Source: Alteribacillus sp041949975 (GTDB lineage Bacteria > Bacillota > Bacilli > Bacillales > Marinococcaceae). Taken from it: DNA of 64,000 nucleotides. The stretch is from contig NZ_JBHFQG010000018.1 in assembly GCF_041949975.1 (NCBI RefSeq), positions 1 to 64,000 of the forward strand, written 5' to 3'. Shown here one piece after another: positions 17,491 through 26,174 of this stretch. The translations under genes were made by a program, and so were the position numbers. The notes under the pieces are model-generated. The model did not search any database. It was not told the origin of the DNA and saw only the letters and a list, made by a program, of their open reading frames with translations. Within the stretch, counting starts at the first letter, position 1, and every line of letters begins with the position of its first letter.

Positions 17491-18786
17491 ATGGGAAACA
17501 TTCAAGAAGAAGCAAAAAAATTACAGGAACAATGGGACACAGATGAGCGCTGGATTGGAATTGAAAGACCTTATTCTGCAGAGGAAGTAGTAAAGTTGCG
17601 GGGATCCTTGCAAATTGAACATACACTAGCAAAAAGAGGAGCGAAAAAACTGTGGGATCTGATTCATAGCGAACCATATGTAAACTCTTTGGGTGCGTTA
17701 ACAGGAAATCAGGCGGTACAACAAGTAAAAGCGGGTTTGAAAGCGATTTATTTAAGTGGATGGCAGGTAGCGGCGGATGCTAACCTTTCCGGACAGATGT
17801 ATCCGGATCAAAGCCTTTATCCGGCAAACAGTGTTCCGCACGTCGTAAAACGTATTAATCAGGCGCTGCAGCGAGCTGACCAAATTCAGCATATGGAAGG
17901 AAGCGGTGATATAGATTATTTTGCTCCGATTGTAGCGGATGGAGAAGCAGGTTTTGGTGGACAGCTCAATGTCTTTGAACTTATGAAAAGCATGATAGAA
18001 TCTGGGGCTTCGGGTGTTCACTTTGAGGATCAGGTAGCATCTGAGAAAAAATGCGGTCACATGGGCGGCAAGGTGCTTGTACCGACCCAAACGGCAGTGA
18101 AAAACCTTATTTCCGCAAGACTCGCAGCAGATGTAAGCGGTACTGATACCATCCTAATGGCAAGAACCGATGCAAATGCAGCGAACCTGATTACGAGTGA
18201 TGTGGACCCGGCAGATCATGAGTTTATTACAGGTGAAAGAACAGAAGAAGGGTTCTATCGGACAAATGCCGGCCTGGATCAAGCGATCGCCCGTGGCTTG
18301 GCTTATGCGCCATATGCCGATCTTATCTGGTGTGAAACAGCGAAGCCGGACCTTGACGAAGCAAAACGCTTTGCTGACGCCATTCATGCTAAATTCCCTG
18401 GTAAGATGCTAGCTTATAACTGCTCACCGTCCTTTAACTGGCAGGCTAACCTTGACCAGGAGACCATCGAGAAATTCCAAGTTGAGCTTGGTAAAATGGG
18501 ATATAAATTCCAGTTTGTTACATTGGCTGGCTTCCATGCATTAAATCACAGTATGTTTGAATTGGCCAGCGGGTATAAAGAACGCGGTATGGGTGCATAC
18601 TCTGAACTGCAGCAAGCTGAGTTTGCTAGCGAAGAAAATGGCTACACAGCTACACGCCATCAACGTGAAGTAGGTACCGGTTACTTTGATGAAGTTTCCC
18701 AGGTAATCACCGGCGGTACGTCATCTACCACTGCGATGAAAGGCTCCACCGAAACCGATCAATTTCAAAAATCAACTCAATCTTAA
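17491..18786 (+). CDS. aceA: Isocitrate lyase
   Basis: A 431-residue isocitrate lyase, which splits isocitrate into glyoxylate and succinate for growth on acetate or fatty acids. The catalytic loop KKCGH is at about residues 186-190, followed by HMGGKVLVPT. Other family marks are VADGEAGFGG near 148-156 and the NCSPSFNW block. The ATG at 17491 has AAGGAGA 8 bases upstream; an in-frame ATG at 17413 is rejected because it lies in the operator region. No malate synthase is adjacent. The gene has its own promoter and terminator. Presence of a glyoxylate shunt suits the two beta-oxidation-type loci in this window. Confidence 0.96.
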   Translation: MGNIQEEAKKLQEQWDTDERWIGIERPYSAEEVVKLRGSLQIEHTLAKRGAKKLWDLIHSEPYVNSLGALTGNQAVQQVKAGLKAIYLSGWQVAADANLSGQMYPDQSLYPANSVPHVVKRINQALQRADQIQHMEGSGDIDYFAPIVADGEAGFGGQLNVFELMKSMIESGASGVHFEDQVASEKKCGHMGGKVLVPTQTAVKNLISARLAADVSGTDTILMARTDANAANLITSDVDPADHEFITGERTEEGFYRTNAGLDQAIARGLAYAPYADLIWCETAKPDLDEAKRFADAIHAKFPGKMLAYNCSPSFNWQANLDQETIEKFQVELGKMGYKFQFVTLAGFHALNHSMFELASGYKERGMGAYSELQQAEFASEENGYTATRHQREVGTGYFDEVSQVITGGTSSTTAMKGSTETDQFQKSTQS

Positions 18787-18789
18787 TAA

Positions 18790-18836
18790 AAAACGGGCTG
18801 TTATGGCAGGTGATTCTGCCAAACAGCCCGTTTATT
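18790..18836 (+). terminator. Terminator of aceA
   Basis: A long hairpin pairs AAACGGGCTGTT at its base with AACAGCCCGTTT, and an inner TGGCAG/CTGCCA extends the stem. A short T-rich end follows. Pairing is symmetric, so it may also work for transcripts from the other side. Confidence 0.8.
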
Positions 18837-18842
18837 GATTAT

Positions 18843-19081
18843 TTGTTTAGGCAATTATGTTTTTACAAGGTGGATAACTATCTCCATATTGTTTGATCCG
18901 CGTCTAGCTTCAGCGCCCAGCCTCTCGGAGGCCCAAGACGGTTTAAGGAACTTTTGCTAGAATCGCGAACATCGTGTTCGCAACGCAAAAGTCAGCACAT
19001 CCTGTGGAAGTAAGAGCGCCTTTCATGACTGGAGAACATTTACCTGTCGAGGCCGATCAGGGCGCTTGCGGCTTTTGTTCT
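18843..19081. repeat. Dispersed intergenic repeat, copy B
   Basis: Nearly identical to the two ends of copy A (16781), from TTGTTTAGG to GGGCGCTTGCGGCTTTTG, but without the 170-base palindrome-rich insert. Copies A and B flank aceA in direct orientation about 2 kb apart, so recombination between them would delete aceA. Confidence 0.85.
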
Positions 19082-19086
19082 TTATA

Positions 19087-20295
19087 TTAACTGCTTTTTT
19101 CCAGTTTGAGATTCCTTTTCTTCGCACCTTCTGTATGATTTAATAAGTAATAAAACCCGGCAGCTGTCAGCACAACAAGAATAGCACTACAGCTGAACAT
19201 AAGAGAAAAACCAGTTATGGAAACTATGATTCCTAAAATATAGGAACCTGCTGCAATTCCCGTATCATACAGCATAAAAAAAGTAGCCGTTGCATGGCCG
19301 TTTCGTTCGCGTGGGGCATATTGAACTGATAGGGAAAGGACACACGGCAAAATCGTTCCATACCCTACCCCAATTAACGCAGCGGCTAACAAAAATAAAA
19401 AGCCTGACTCAGCTAAGCTTAAAACAACTAAACCAACTGCAAAAGTGACTAAACAAGGTAAAATAACGATTTTTGGACCACGCTGATCAAATAGTCTGCC
19501 AAGAAAGGGTCTGAAAAGAAGCATCGTTACAGCAAATACGAGAAAGAAATAATTAGACATATCGCCAAGTCCGATGTTGGCAGCATAAACAGAAATAAAT
19601 GAAACAATTCCGGCATACGCAAAGGCAACTAAACTACTTATTAGTGAAATAGGGATGGCACGGAATTCAAAAAAATCATCCAGAGAGAGTTTTCGTTTTT
19701 CTAAAGCTTTTTTCGGTTTTTCGGTTTCTGTCACTTTCACTAAAAGTGTGCAGAGAACACCGATGATCATAAAAATACTGAGAACGCTGAATAGTTGTTG
19801 AAATGTAATAAACTGAATCAGTGTCAATCCTATAAAGGGACCGGCTACAACAGCTAGATTCATAGCCATCGTGAAATAACCAAGCCCTTCTCCCTGACGC
19901 TTTTGCGGCAAAACATCTACCGCAATGGCAGCCGTAGCTGTTGTCACTACTCCAAAAGACAACCCGTGAATGAAACGTAGAATAATTAGAACAGAAAACT
20001 GATCTACCCAGATATAACCAAACGTAGTAACAGTGAATATAAAAACGGTGGAAATTAAAACTTTTCTTTTTCCGGCCCTCCCTAGTAGTTTTCCAGAAAA
20101 CGGCCGAATCAATATAGCGGCTACCAGCATAGCTGTAACAATTAACCCGCCTTGAGCTTCTGTGCCTTTTAAATCATTTACAACGTAAAGAGGCAGTGTC
20201 GTTAATAATGTATAAAAAATAACAAATACAATAAAATGAACAAAAGAAATACCGAAAAAATTCTTTGTCCAGATTGGCTCATCGGAGGTACTCAT
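19087..20295 (-). CDS. MFS multidrug-type efflux transporter
   Basis: A 402-residue major facilitator with about 12 membrane segments. Motif A variant is GKLLGRAGKRKVL near residue 70 and again GRLFDQRGPKIV in the second half. The start at 20295 has AAGGAG upstream inside the end of the MarR gene, and the two genes are separated by one base, so translation is coupled. A MarR repressor with its own operator upstream suggests control of an exporter for a toxic compound. The family resembles the YfhI/YwoG kind. The substrate is unknown. Confidence 0.87.
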   Translation of the reverse strand: MSTSDEPIWTKNFFGISFVHFIVFVIFYTLLTTLPLYVVNDLKGTEAQGGLIVTAMLVAAILIRPFSGKLLGRAGKRKVLISTVFIFTVTTFGYIWVDQFSVLIILRFIHGLSFGVVTTATAAIAVDVLPQKRQGEGLGYFTMAMNLAVVAGPFIGLTLIQFITFQQLFSVLSIFMIIGVLCTLLVKVTETEKPKKALEKRKLSLDDFFEFRAIPISLISSLVAFAYAGIVSFISVYAANIGLGDMSNYFFLVFAVTMLLFRPFLGRLFDQRGPKIVILPCLVTFAVGLVVLSLAESGFLFLLAAALIGVGYGTILPCVLSLSVQYAPRERNGHATATFFMLYDTGIAAGSYILGIIVSITGFSLMFSCSAILVVLTAAGFYYLLNHTEGAKKRNLKLEKSS

Positions 20296-20296
20296 T

Positions 20297-20716
20297 TTAT
20301 TCGTCACTCCTTTTTGTGCCAAGCTTTTCTAGAAAATGGTAAAGCTGTTCTTGGTCGCTGCTTGTTAATTGAGCAACGAATTGCTGCTCAAACTGTTTAA
20401 TGGTCTCTTTCACTTCAGGCAGTTTTTCTTTGGCTTCATCAGTTAACACAACAATTCGTTCACGTTTGTCGTAGCCTGGCTTTCGATGAATCCAGCCGCT
20501 CGTTTCCATTCTCGCAAGCGTGCGCGTAATCGTTGGTGCTTCCACTTTTAAGTACTGCCAGATGTCGGTTTGCGACATTGGACCTTTTTGGCTCAGCATA
20601 TACAAAATCGTCCATTGAGACGTATATAAGTCATGTTTGTGGAGATGTTCATTTAACTCTTTCGATAACAACCGAACTTTTTGATTCAATAAGTGAAACA
20701 GAGTGCTCGTATCCAT
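20297..20716 (-). CDS. MarR family transcriptional regulator
   Basis: A 139-residue winged-helix repressor. The DNA-binding part runs from about residue 30 to 100: MSQKGPMSQTDIWQYLK, the recognition helix EAPTITRTLARMETSGW, and the wing YDKRERIVVLTDEA. It is the first gene of a two-gene operon with the MFS exporter. GGAGG lies upstream of the ATG. A perfect palindrome between the promoter and the start codon is the likely autoregulatory site. Confidence 0.92.
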   Translation of the reverse strand: MDTSTLFHLLNQKVRLLSKELNEHLHKHDLYTSQWTILYMLSQKGPMSQTDIWQYLKVEAPTITRTLARMETSGWIHRKPGYDKRERIVVLTDEAKEKLPEVKETIKQFEQQFVAQLTSSDQEQLYHFLEKLGTKRSDE

Positions 20717-20733
20717 ACATTTGCGTCCTCCAA

Positions 20734-20751
20734 TATTTACCCAGGTAAATA
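20734..20751 (-). promoter_or_regulatory. Palindromic operator of the MarR/MFS operon
   Basis: TATTTACC-CA-GGTAAATA is a perfect 8-bp inverted repeat 18 bases before the marR start. On the minus strand a possible promoter (TTACTT, 16 bases, TATAGT, around 20763-20790) lies just upstream, so bound MarR would block transcription. MarR sites are commonly palindromes of this size. Confidence 0.7.
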
Positions 20752-20967
20752 AACAATACTTCTACTATAGATGTGTTGTAAACGAAAGTAAAGCCCGCCA
20801 CACCCATGATAAGGCTTACATGCTGTCATTTCGTAAAAGAATTGTTTTTTTAAGAAGAGATGGGTTTTGACTTGTTTCGGTCGAAGTCTACGGTGCTTCC
20901 GCTGGTAGTAGTCGTTCCTATGAACAGTTATGGGTGCATTCGTGTGGAAGGGCGATCTATAGTTTAG

Positions 20968-21290
20968 GCGGTATTAGCAGGGTTTGGAGCATGATAAAGA
21001 AGGAAAAGAGAAAGAAAAGAGAAAGAAAGGTCACCAAGGGAGGGTGTTGGAATCCAAAAAAGGAGTAGGAGAAGAAGCACGGTTACCATGGGAAGTGTTG
21101 GAACCTGAAAAAGGAGGAAGAGAGAAAGAACGCTCACTTAGGGAAAAGATTGGAACCCGAAACAAAAACCAGAGAAAAAGAATATTAGTCAAGGGAGGTT
21201 CCTGGAGCCTAACATAGGAGAAAATCGAAAAGAATGGTAGTTAACGAAGCTTCTTGGAACTTAAAACTAGAGCAAAAAGAGGGTGGTTGG
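20968..21290. repeat. Array of a degenerate 52-bp tandem repeat, site 1
   Basis: At least five purine-rich units follow each other with starts near 21029, 21081, 21132, 21183 and 21238, a period of 51-55 bases. The rough consensus is GGTCACCAAGGGAGG, then TTGGAACCCGAAA, then AGGAGGAGAAAGAA. An open frame through the array gives a Lys/Glu/Arg-rich chain with no start signal, so it is not taken as a gene. Related arrays occur at 27625 and 48515. The bases from 20752 to 20967 hold only the MarR promoter and no gene that I recognise. Confidence 0.75.
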
Positions 21291-21384
21291 GTATTGGAGT
21301 GCGACCTGGGTAAAAGTTACGTCTTAAGGATTGACGTTCGTGCAATGCAAAGAGAGTTCCTTAAGATACCTAATATCATGTGAC

Positions 21385-21426
21385 TGGCAGCGAATTAGGC
21401 ATCCCTTGCTCGCTGCCATTTCTTTT
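21385..21426 (+). terminator. Hairpin with T-rich end downstream of the repeat array
   Basis: TGGCAGCGA (21385-21393) pairs perfectly with TCGCTGCCA (21410-21418), and the plus strand continues into TTTCTTTT. No plus-strand gene ends here, so it may be a relic or may serve a transcript through the repeat array. Confidence 0.45.
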
Positions 21427-21486
21427 GAAAAAAGAAAATCTATTAAATCATTGAAACTGCTGAGAAAACAATACTTCACATCCGGT

Positions 21487-22410
21487 TTACGACGTGAAAA
21501 CGGAAGAAGCTTCTATTGGAAAATCAATTAAGGGGTTGCGGTTTCCCTGTATTTCAAAAATAGCTAGGTTGCGGTGCTTTTCATACACAGAAACGGGAAA
21601 CTGTTCATTCCAGCTTAGCAGCAGATCAATGTCTATTTGTTCGTAATAGGAACGCTCGATTTCATCGGGATATCTTATTAAAAAATAAAGCATGGCTCTG
21701 GAAACAGCTCCTTTTGCATATTCCGGCTCAAACCGACTATCCTCGGTTTTGCCGCACCCGCTCGTTATTTTATTAGCTCTTGCATGTTCTGGATCATAGC
21801 TTTTGAAATCGTGATAAGGAAAATTACTTCGTATCGAGTTGCAGATAGGTTCACAAGTAAACAAATGATGAATATCTCCGCGCATCGGTTCATCTCTTTG
21901 AAACCAGGACTGGGGAACCACGTGCTCACAATTAAATTTAAAGTCGTTTTCTATTCGTATGATTTGATCTTCCAACGTGAAATGCACTTTGGCTGCCATT
22001 GTTTTTTCCAGCTCTTGTTCTCGTTTTAAAGCTGTCTCATAATCTTCATTGATCACATCTTCTGCCCGCCTGTTTTCTCCAGAGTAAATACTAGTTAAAG
22101 TACCATCCGGCTGTAAATCCACCCAAGGATAAACGTATTCCGTCGGGTTGTAGTTCACCTTGCTTGTATGAGTTTTTGTAATAAGGTCATGTAATAACTG
22201 AAACACTTCCTCACTTGGCTGTGTTTCAAGATCTATATTTTTATAATATTCTCTTATGATAAAGCTGTCTTTTTCTTCGTCATAATACTCTTCATTTTCT
22301 TTTAGCAGCTTTGTCTTTGTGCTGGAAGTTTGGGATAGGATATTGTCCAGACGGCGGCGGTCTTTTGACATGGGAAAAAGGGTTCTTTGCTGCATGGATG
22401 TGAAAGTCAT
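21487..22410 (-). CDS. Endonuclease I family nuclease
   Basis: A 307-residue member of the endonuclease I family (EndA, B. subtilis Bsn/YurI). The beta-beta-alpha metal-type catalytic segment is clear: NCEHVVPQSWF near residues 160-170, then DIHHLFTCEPICNSIRSN near 180. The known relatives are secreted, but no signal peptide is seen here, so this version may be cytoplasmic or exported by another route. Two residues near the C-terminal region (SGCGKTEDSRFEPE) also match the family. GGAGGG lies 6 bases before the ATG. It follows the carbonic anhydrase gene after 15 bases and is probably co-transcribed with it. Confidence 0.85.
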   Translation of the reverse strand: MTFTSMQQRTLFPMSKDRRRLDNILSQTSSTKTKLLKENEEYYDEEKDSFIIREYYKNIDLETQPSEEVFQLLHDLITKTHTSKVNYNPTEYVYPWVDLQPDGTLTSIYSGENRRAEDVINEDYETALKREQELEKTMAAKVHFTLEDQIIRIENDFKFNCEHVVPQSWFQRDEPMRGDIHHLFTCEPICNSIRSNFPYHDFKSYDPEHARANKITSGCGKTEDSRFEPEYAKGAVSRAMLYFLIRYPDEIERSYYEQIDIDLLLSWNEQFPVSVYEKHRNLAIFEIQGNRNPLIDFPIEASSVFTS

Positions 22411-22425
22411 TTAATCCCTCCAACA

Positions 22426-23232
22426 TTAGTTTTTCATAATTTCACGGTCGTTCCTCTCTTGGACGGGCCGGTGATTGTCAGGAAAAATGTGTTGAAAGTC
22501 TTCCATTTGCTCTTTTAACATTTCCAACGGCTCTTCAAAAATAATCCAGTTAACTTCTTCTGTACATGGAGGGGTAGTTAGAGAGCCATTATAATGAAAC
22601 GACTCCTGGTCTTCAGGGAGAAGAGCTTGTAAGTCAATTGGCACATCTATTGTTATGTCATCTTCACCCTCTGTTTCTGGAAGGTTTTCCCATACCTTGG
22701 AAAGCTCCTCATTTTCATTTCCTTCCTGCAGCATTACCCCCAGCACAGCTAGTTGACCATTTTTATCTTCGTGAACGAGGTGCAGCTCCATATCATATTT
22801 TTCATCGTTAAATTCGTGTTCACTTGGAGTATGAAAATGAAATTGGGCGAGTTGGTATTCGTTTTCGTCAATGACTAAGCTGTTGTCTTCTGATGGGTTT
22901 TCCGCTTGAACAGTATGCCCGTTATTAACTAGGGTAAAGGAAGCAGGATGATAATCGACTTCCATGTTTTCTAAGTTTTGGTCATCCTTTGTTACTTGAG
23001 AAAATTCAATATTAATAGGAGATTGTTCATAGCCATCAATACAAACAGAATAGGCAGGATCTAAATCACCCCAATACTGCGGCCCGGTGTCACCCTCATA
23101 AGACCACTCATCAGAGCTGATCTGGTCTTCTTCTTCGTTTAGGATATTTGTTTCTTTTGTACCTTCTTGACAACCCCCGACAGGAAAGCTTAATGAAGCG
23201 GCTAAAAATGGACAAATAAGCTTGTAAGACAT
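22426..23232 (-). CDS. Alpha-type carbonic anhydrase lipoprotein
   Basis: A 268-residue alpha-carbonic anhydrase, which hydrates CO2 outside the membrane. A short signal peptide ends in the lipobox VGGC near residue 21. The zinc ligands are in QFHFHTPSEHE (two His) and ELHLVH (third His). QSPINI, SLTTPPCTEEVNW and the NHRPVQ end are all present. The start has GGGAGGGG upstream with a wide 13-base spacing; a two-codon ATG-TTG-TAA lies directly before it. The acidic sequence fits a salt- or alkali-adapted cell, where external carbonate must be interconverted. Confidence 0.92.
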   Translation of the reverse strand: MSYKLICPFLAASLSFPVGGCQEGTKETNILNEEEDQISSDEWSYEGDTGPQYWGDLDPAYSVCIDGYEQSPINIEFSQVTKDDQNLENMEVDYHPASFTLVNNGHTVQAENPSEDNSLVIDENEYQLAQFHFHTPSEHEFNDEKYDMELHLVHEDKNGQLAVLGVMLQEGNENEELSKVWENLPETEGEDDITIDVPIDLQALLPEDQESFHYNGSLTTPPCTEEVNWIIFEEPLEMLKEQMEDFQHIFPDNHRPVQERNDREIMKN

Positions 23233-23445
23233 TTACAACATTTCACCCCTCCCTTTTTATAATAAATACAATACAATATTAGGAAGGATCAGCAAATATG
23301 GTTCAACTAAAAATATAAATTCAGTGAAAACGAACTAAAAGAAAAGGGCTGGTTTAGAGGAGAGGGATGTAAGGGGGTACTTGCTTAGCAGCAGTTACCT
23401 TATTCACATCGATACCTTTGCAAGGCCGCCATGGACTGGAAAGTA

Positions 23446-23482
23446 TAGGAAAAGGACTGTCCCCTGTTTTAAAGACAGTCCT
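23446..23482 (-). terminator. Terminator of the RraA-like gene
   Basis: Read on the minus strand, AGGACTGTC and GACAGTCCT (23474-23482 with 23453-23461) form a 9-bp stem followed by TTTTCCT. It lies just after the stop codon of the RraA-like gene. Confidence 0.75.
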
Positions 23483-23488
23483 GTAGAG

Positions 23489-23968
23489 CTAAAGTTGAAG
23501 CTCCTCATCAGACAATAAAATCCCGTCTGCATCGGCATACACCCAGGCACCAGGCTTCCATTCTACATTGGCAAAGCGAAGAGAAACGGCGCTTTCTCCT
23601 TCGCCTTTTTTAATAGATTTGAAAGGATTCGTACCTAGAGCACGAACGCCAACCTGCATCTCATTGATTTCTACCGAATCACGGATGCAGCCGTGGATAA
23701 TGACGCCGGCGAGGTTTCTTTCTTCGGCAATAGCTGCAAGATTATCTCCCATAAGAGCACAGCGAGTAGAACCACCTCCGTCTACGACGAGAACGCTGCC
23801 TTCTGGAATGGATTCGAGCGCTTTTTTAACCAGAACGTTGTCTTCTAGCACTCTGACTGTGTGAATAGGCCCGGAAAAAGAAGTTTTTTGACCGAACGAT
23901 TGAAACAAAGGATCAGCTAAAAGAACTTTCTCCTTATGTACGTCACAAATATCTGCTGTTAAACTCAT
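23489..23968 (-). CDS. RraA-like protein / 4-hydroxy-4-methyl-2-oxoglutarate aldolase type
   Basis: A 159-residue RraA family protein. Marks are VLVVDGGGSTRCALMGDNLA near 79-98, GVIIHGCIRDS near 109-119, and the C-terminal PGAWVYADADGIL. In E. coli RraA binds RNase E, but Gram-positive members are usually metal-dependent aldolases or oxaloacetate decarboxylases; the Arg and Asp of the GCIRD motif needed for the aldolase are present. AAGGAGG precedes the ATG. It is a single gene with its own terminator. In a Bacillus relative with no RNase E, an enzymatic role is more likely than RNase control. Confidence 0.85.
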   Translation of the reverse strand: MSLTADICDVHKEKVLLADPLFQSFGQKTSFSGPIHTVRVLEDNVLVKKALESIPEGSVLVVDGGGSTRCALMGDNLAAIAEERNLAGVIIHGCIRDSVEINEMQVGVRALGTNPFKSIKKGEGESAVSLRFANVEWKPGAWVYADADGILLSDEELQL

Positions 23969-24110
23969 GCATCTGCCTCCTTTTCTATGTCTCTCTATAT
24001 TTATTCGACATATATACGGTTATTTCCTGTGTTAAATAGTACAGAATGGTTTCCTTCAACGGTCTCCTGTGATAATCTATTGAAGAGAATGGATAAGGAG
24101 GCACCAGAAC

Positions 24111-24833
24111 ATGAACCAAATGGATGCAAACGAGATTATTAAATTTATTTCTGAAAGTGAAAAATCAACTCCAGTAAAAGTACATATCAAGGGAGACCAG
24201 CTTGAAAATATTGGATTTGGAAACGAAACAAAATCCTTTATTACGGGTAATACCGGCGTATTATTCGGAGAGTGGAAGGATATTAAAAAAGCAATTGATG
24301 AACATGAAGATAAAATTGAAGACTACGTGGTAGAAAATGACCGCCGAAATTCAGCAATTCCTCTCCTTGATTTAAAAGATATCCCTGCGCGTATTGAACC
24401 AGGCGCAATTATCCGCGATCAAGTAGAAATCGGTAAAAACGCTGTAATTATGATGGGAGCTTCCATTAACATTGGCTCTGTGGTTGGCGAAAATACGATG
24501 ATCGATATGAACGTTGTAATGGGAGGACGCGCGACAGTAGGGAAAAACTGTCACATTGGTGCGGGTTCTGTACTTGCAGGTGTTATTGAGCCGCCATCTG
24601 CTCAGCCGGTTATTGTAGAAGACGGTGTTGTTGTTGGTGCAAACTGCGTGATATTAGAAGGAGTTACAGTTGGAGAAGGTTCTGTTGTAGCAGCGGGCGC
24701 TATCGTTACAGAAGATGTTCCTCCAAATACAGTCGTAGCTGGTACACCGGCTCGCGTTATTAAAGAAATTGATGACCAAACAAAGGGGAAAACGGAAATG
24801 AAGCAAGAGCTTCGCCGTTTAAATGAAGAATAA
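24111..24833 (+). CDS. dapH: Tetrahydrodipicolinate N-acetyltransferase
   Basis: A 240-residue hexapeptide-repeat acyltransferase that acetylates tetrahydrodipicolinate in the acetyl branch of lysine and diaminopimelate synthesis. The N-terminal 90 residues are the DapH-specific domain (MNQMDANEIIKFI). A left-handed beta helix follows, with repeats such as RIEPGAIIRDQV, NIGSVVGENTMIDMN and GAGSVLAGVIEPP. The last residues form the C-terminal helix. AAGGAGG lies 9 bases before the ATG. The pathway partners, an aminotransferase and dapL, follow downstream. Confidence 0.95.
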   Translation: MNQMDANEIIKFISESEKSTPVKVHIKGDQLENIGFGNETKSFITGNTGVLFGEWKDIKKAIDEHEDKIEDYVVENDRRNSAIPLLDLKDIPARIEPGAIIRDQVEIGKNAVIMMGASINIGSVVGENTMIDMNVVMGGRATVGKNCHIGAGSVLAGVIEPPSAQPVIVEDGVVVGANCVILEGVTVGEGSVVAAGAIVTEDVPPNTVVAGTPARVIKEIDDQTKGKTEMKQELRRLNEE

Positions 24834-24873
24834 TATCCTTAGGTTTAAGAATACAATGTATTAGATGAAAAAA

Positions 24874-24915
24874 ACGGAGACTGCCCGGCGCGTGTTGTTG
24901 GGCAGTCTTCCTTCT
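24874..24915 (+). terminator. Terminator or attenuator between dapH and the aminotransferase
   Basis: AGACTGCCC (24878-24886) pairs perfectly with GGGCAGTCT (24900-24908), followed by a T-rich tract. It could end a dapH-only transcript or reduce read-through into the next two genes. Confidence 0.75.
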
Positions 24916-24959
24916 ATCTATTTGGAACGAAAACTTCTTAATGGAAGGGAAGTAGAAAA

Positions 24960-26174
24960 ATGAACTGGATGCAGCTGGACCAGGAATATATGATGCCTAC
25001 CTATAACCGCCTGCCGATTACGGTAGCAAAAGGGGAAGGCAATTATATAATGGATGAAGACGGAAAAAAATATTTGGATCTGTTTACCGGCCTGGCGGTC
25101 AACATTTTAGGGCACTCTCATCCCTATTTGATGAAAAAATTAGAAGAACAGTCCAAGCAGTTTTTGCATGTGTCTAATTTTTTCTTAAATAAACCTGCGA
25201 TTACACTGGCTCATCGTTTGATTGAGCATTCAGTAAAAGGAAAAGTGTACTTCGGCAATTCCGGAGCGGAGGCGACAGAAGCAGCTGTGAAGCTGATTCA
25301 TAAATGGACCTCTGCTCAAGAGGAATCAAAACAGGGCATTGTAGTGTTAAAAAACAGCTTTCACGGACGCACGCTAGGGGTTATTCGTTTGACACGCCAA
25401 CCCGGTATTTATCAGGATTATCCCGCAGCCGATTATCCCGTATATGAAATTGCGGCAGAGGACTTGGAAGCACTGGAAGAAGTGTTTAAAGAAAAGAAGC
25501 CCGCTGCTCTTTTAATGGAACCCGTTTTAGGTTCGGGCGGTATTATGCCTTTGTCAAATACATTTTTACAAGAATCAGAAAAATTATGCAGGCGCTATAA
25601 TGTATTGTTTTGCATGGATGAAATCCAAACCGGTATGGGCCGTACCGGAAAATTGTTTGCATATCAGCATGCTGGAGTAGAGCCTGATATTATTTTATTT
25701 GCAAAAGGGATCGGCGGCGGCCTGCCGCTTGGTGGTTTGATTGCTAAAACAGGCTTAGATGAGCTTTTTCAGCCAGGTGATCATGGAACTACCTTTGGAC
25801 CTTCTCCGTTGAGCGCCGCGCTTGGGAACGCAGTACTTGATGTTCTGATGGAACAGGGCGGCATGGAACAAGGCCGGGAACATGCAAATTATTTAGAAAG
25901 CCAGCTTGAGTATTTAAAGGTACGGAGCGGAAACAAAATAAAAGAAATACGCGGAAAGGGTATGATGCTTGGCATACTCTTGAATGATGATGCGGACGAA
26001 GTGAAAAGTATTCAGCAGCAGCTTCTTCGAAGAGGATTTATGATCAATGTCACTCAGGGGAAGATCATCCGTCTGCTGCCACCGTTAACCTTGAAAAAAG
26101 AAGAGATCGATGCTTTTATTCTTGCCCTTGAAGAAGAATTGGCGGCAAGAAGAGGAGGCGTGAGTGCTACGTGA
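24960..26174 (+). CDS. Class III aminotransferase, probable N-acetyl-diaminopimelate aminotransferase
   Basis: A 404-residue PLP enzyme of the acetylornithine aminotransferase group. The PLP lysine is K249 in FAKGIGGGLP. FCMDEIQTGMGRTG (about 217-230) and GNSGAEATEAAVKL (about 99-112) are the cofactor and family motifs. It sits exactly between dapH and dapL and overlaps dapL by 4 bases. The missing pathway step between these two enzymes is the transfer of an amino group to N-acetyl-2-amino-6-oxopimelate. In B. subtilis this is done by PatA of a different fold class. ArgD of E. coli is known to do both jobs. The assignment is therefore by context; arginine synthesis is the alternative. Confidence 0.75.
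   Translation: MNWMQLDQEYMMPTYNRLPITVAKGEGNYIMDEDGKKYLDLFTGLAVNILGHSHPYLMKKLEEQSKQFLHVSNFFLNKPAITLAHRLIEHSVKGKVYFGNSGAEATEAAVKLIHKWTSAQEESKQGIVVLKNSFHGRTLGVIRLTRQPGIYQDYPAADYPVYEIAAEDLEALEEVFKEKKPAALLMEPVLGSGGIMPLSNTFLQESEKLCRRYNVLFCMDEIQTGMGRTGKLFAYQHAGVEPDIILFAKGIGGGLPLGGLIAKTGLDELFQPGDHGTTFGPSPLSAALGNAVLDVLMEQGGMEQGREHANYLESQLEYLKVRSGNKIKEIRGKGMMLGILLNDDADEVKSIQQQLLRRGFMINVTQGKIIRLLPPLTLKKEEIDAFILALEEELAARRGGVSAT

Noticed and set aside
20984..21217. Open frame of 77 codons rich in Lys, Glu and Arg
   Set aside because: It consists wholly of the 52-bp purine-rich repeat units, has no ribosome binding site, and its composition follows from the repeat.
20968..21290. CRISPR array
   Set aside because: Units are degenerate and directly adjacent, with no constant repeat and variable spacer alternation, and no cas genes are near.
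23489..23968. RNase E inhibitor RraA
   Set aside because: The family name comes from E. coli; the aldolase residues are present and RNase J, not RNase E, is seen in this organism, so an enzyme is more likely.
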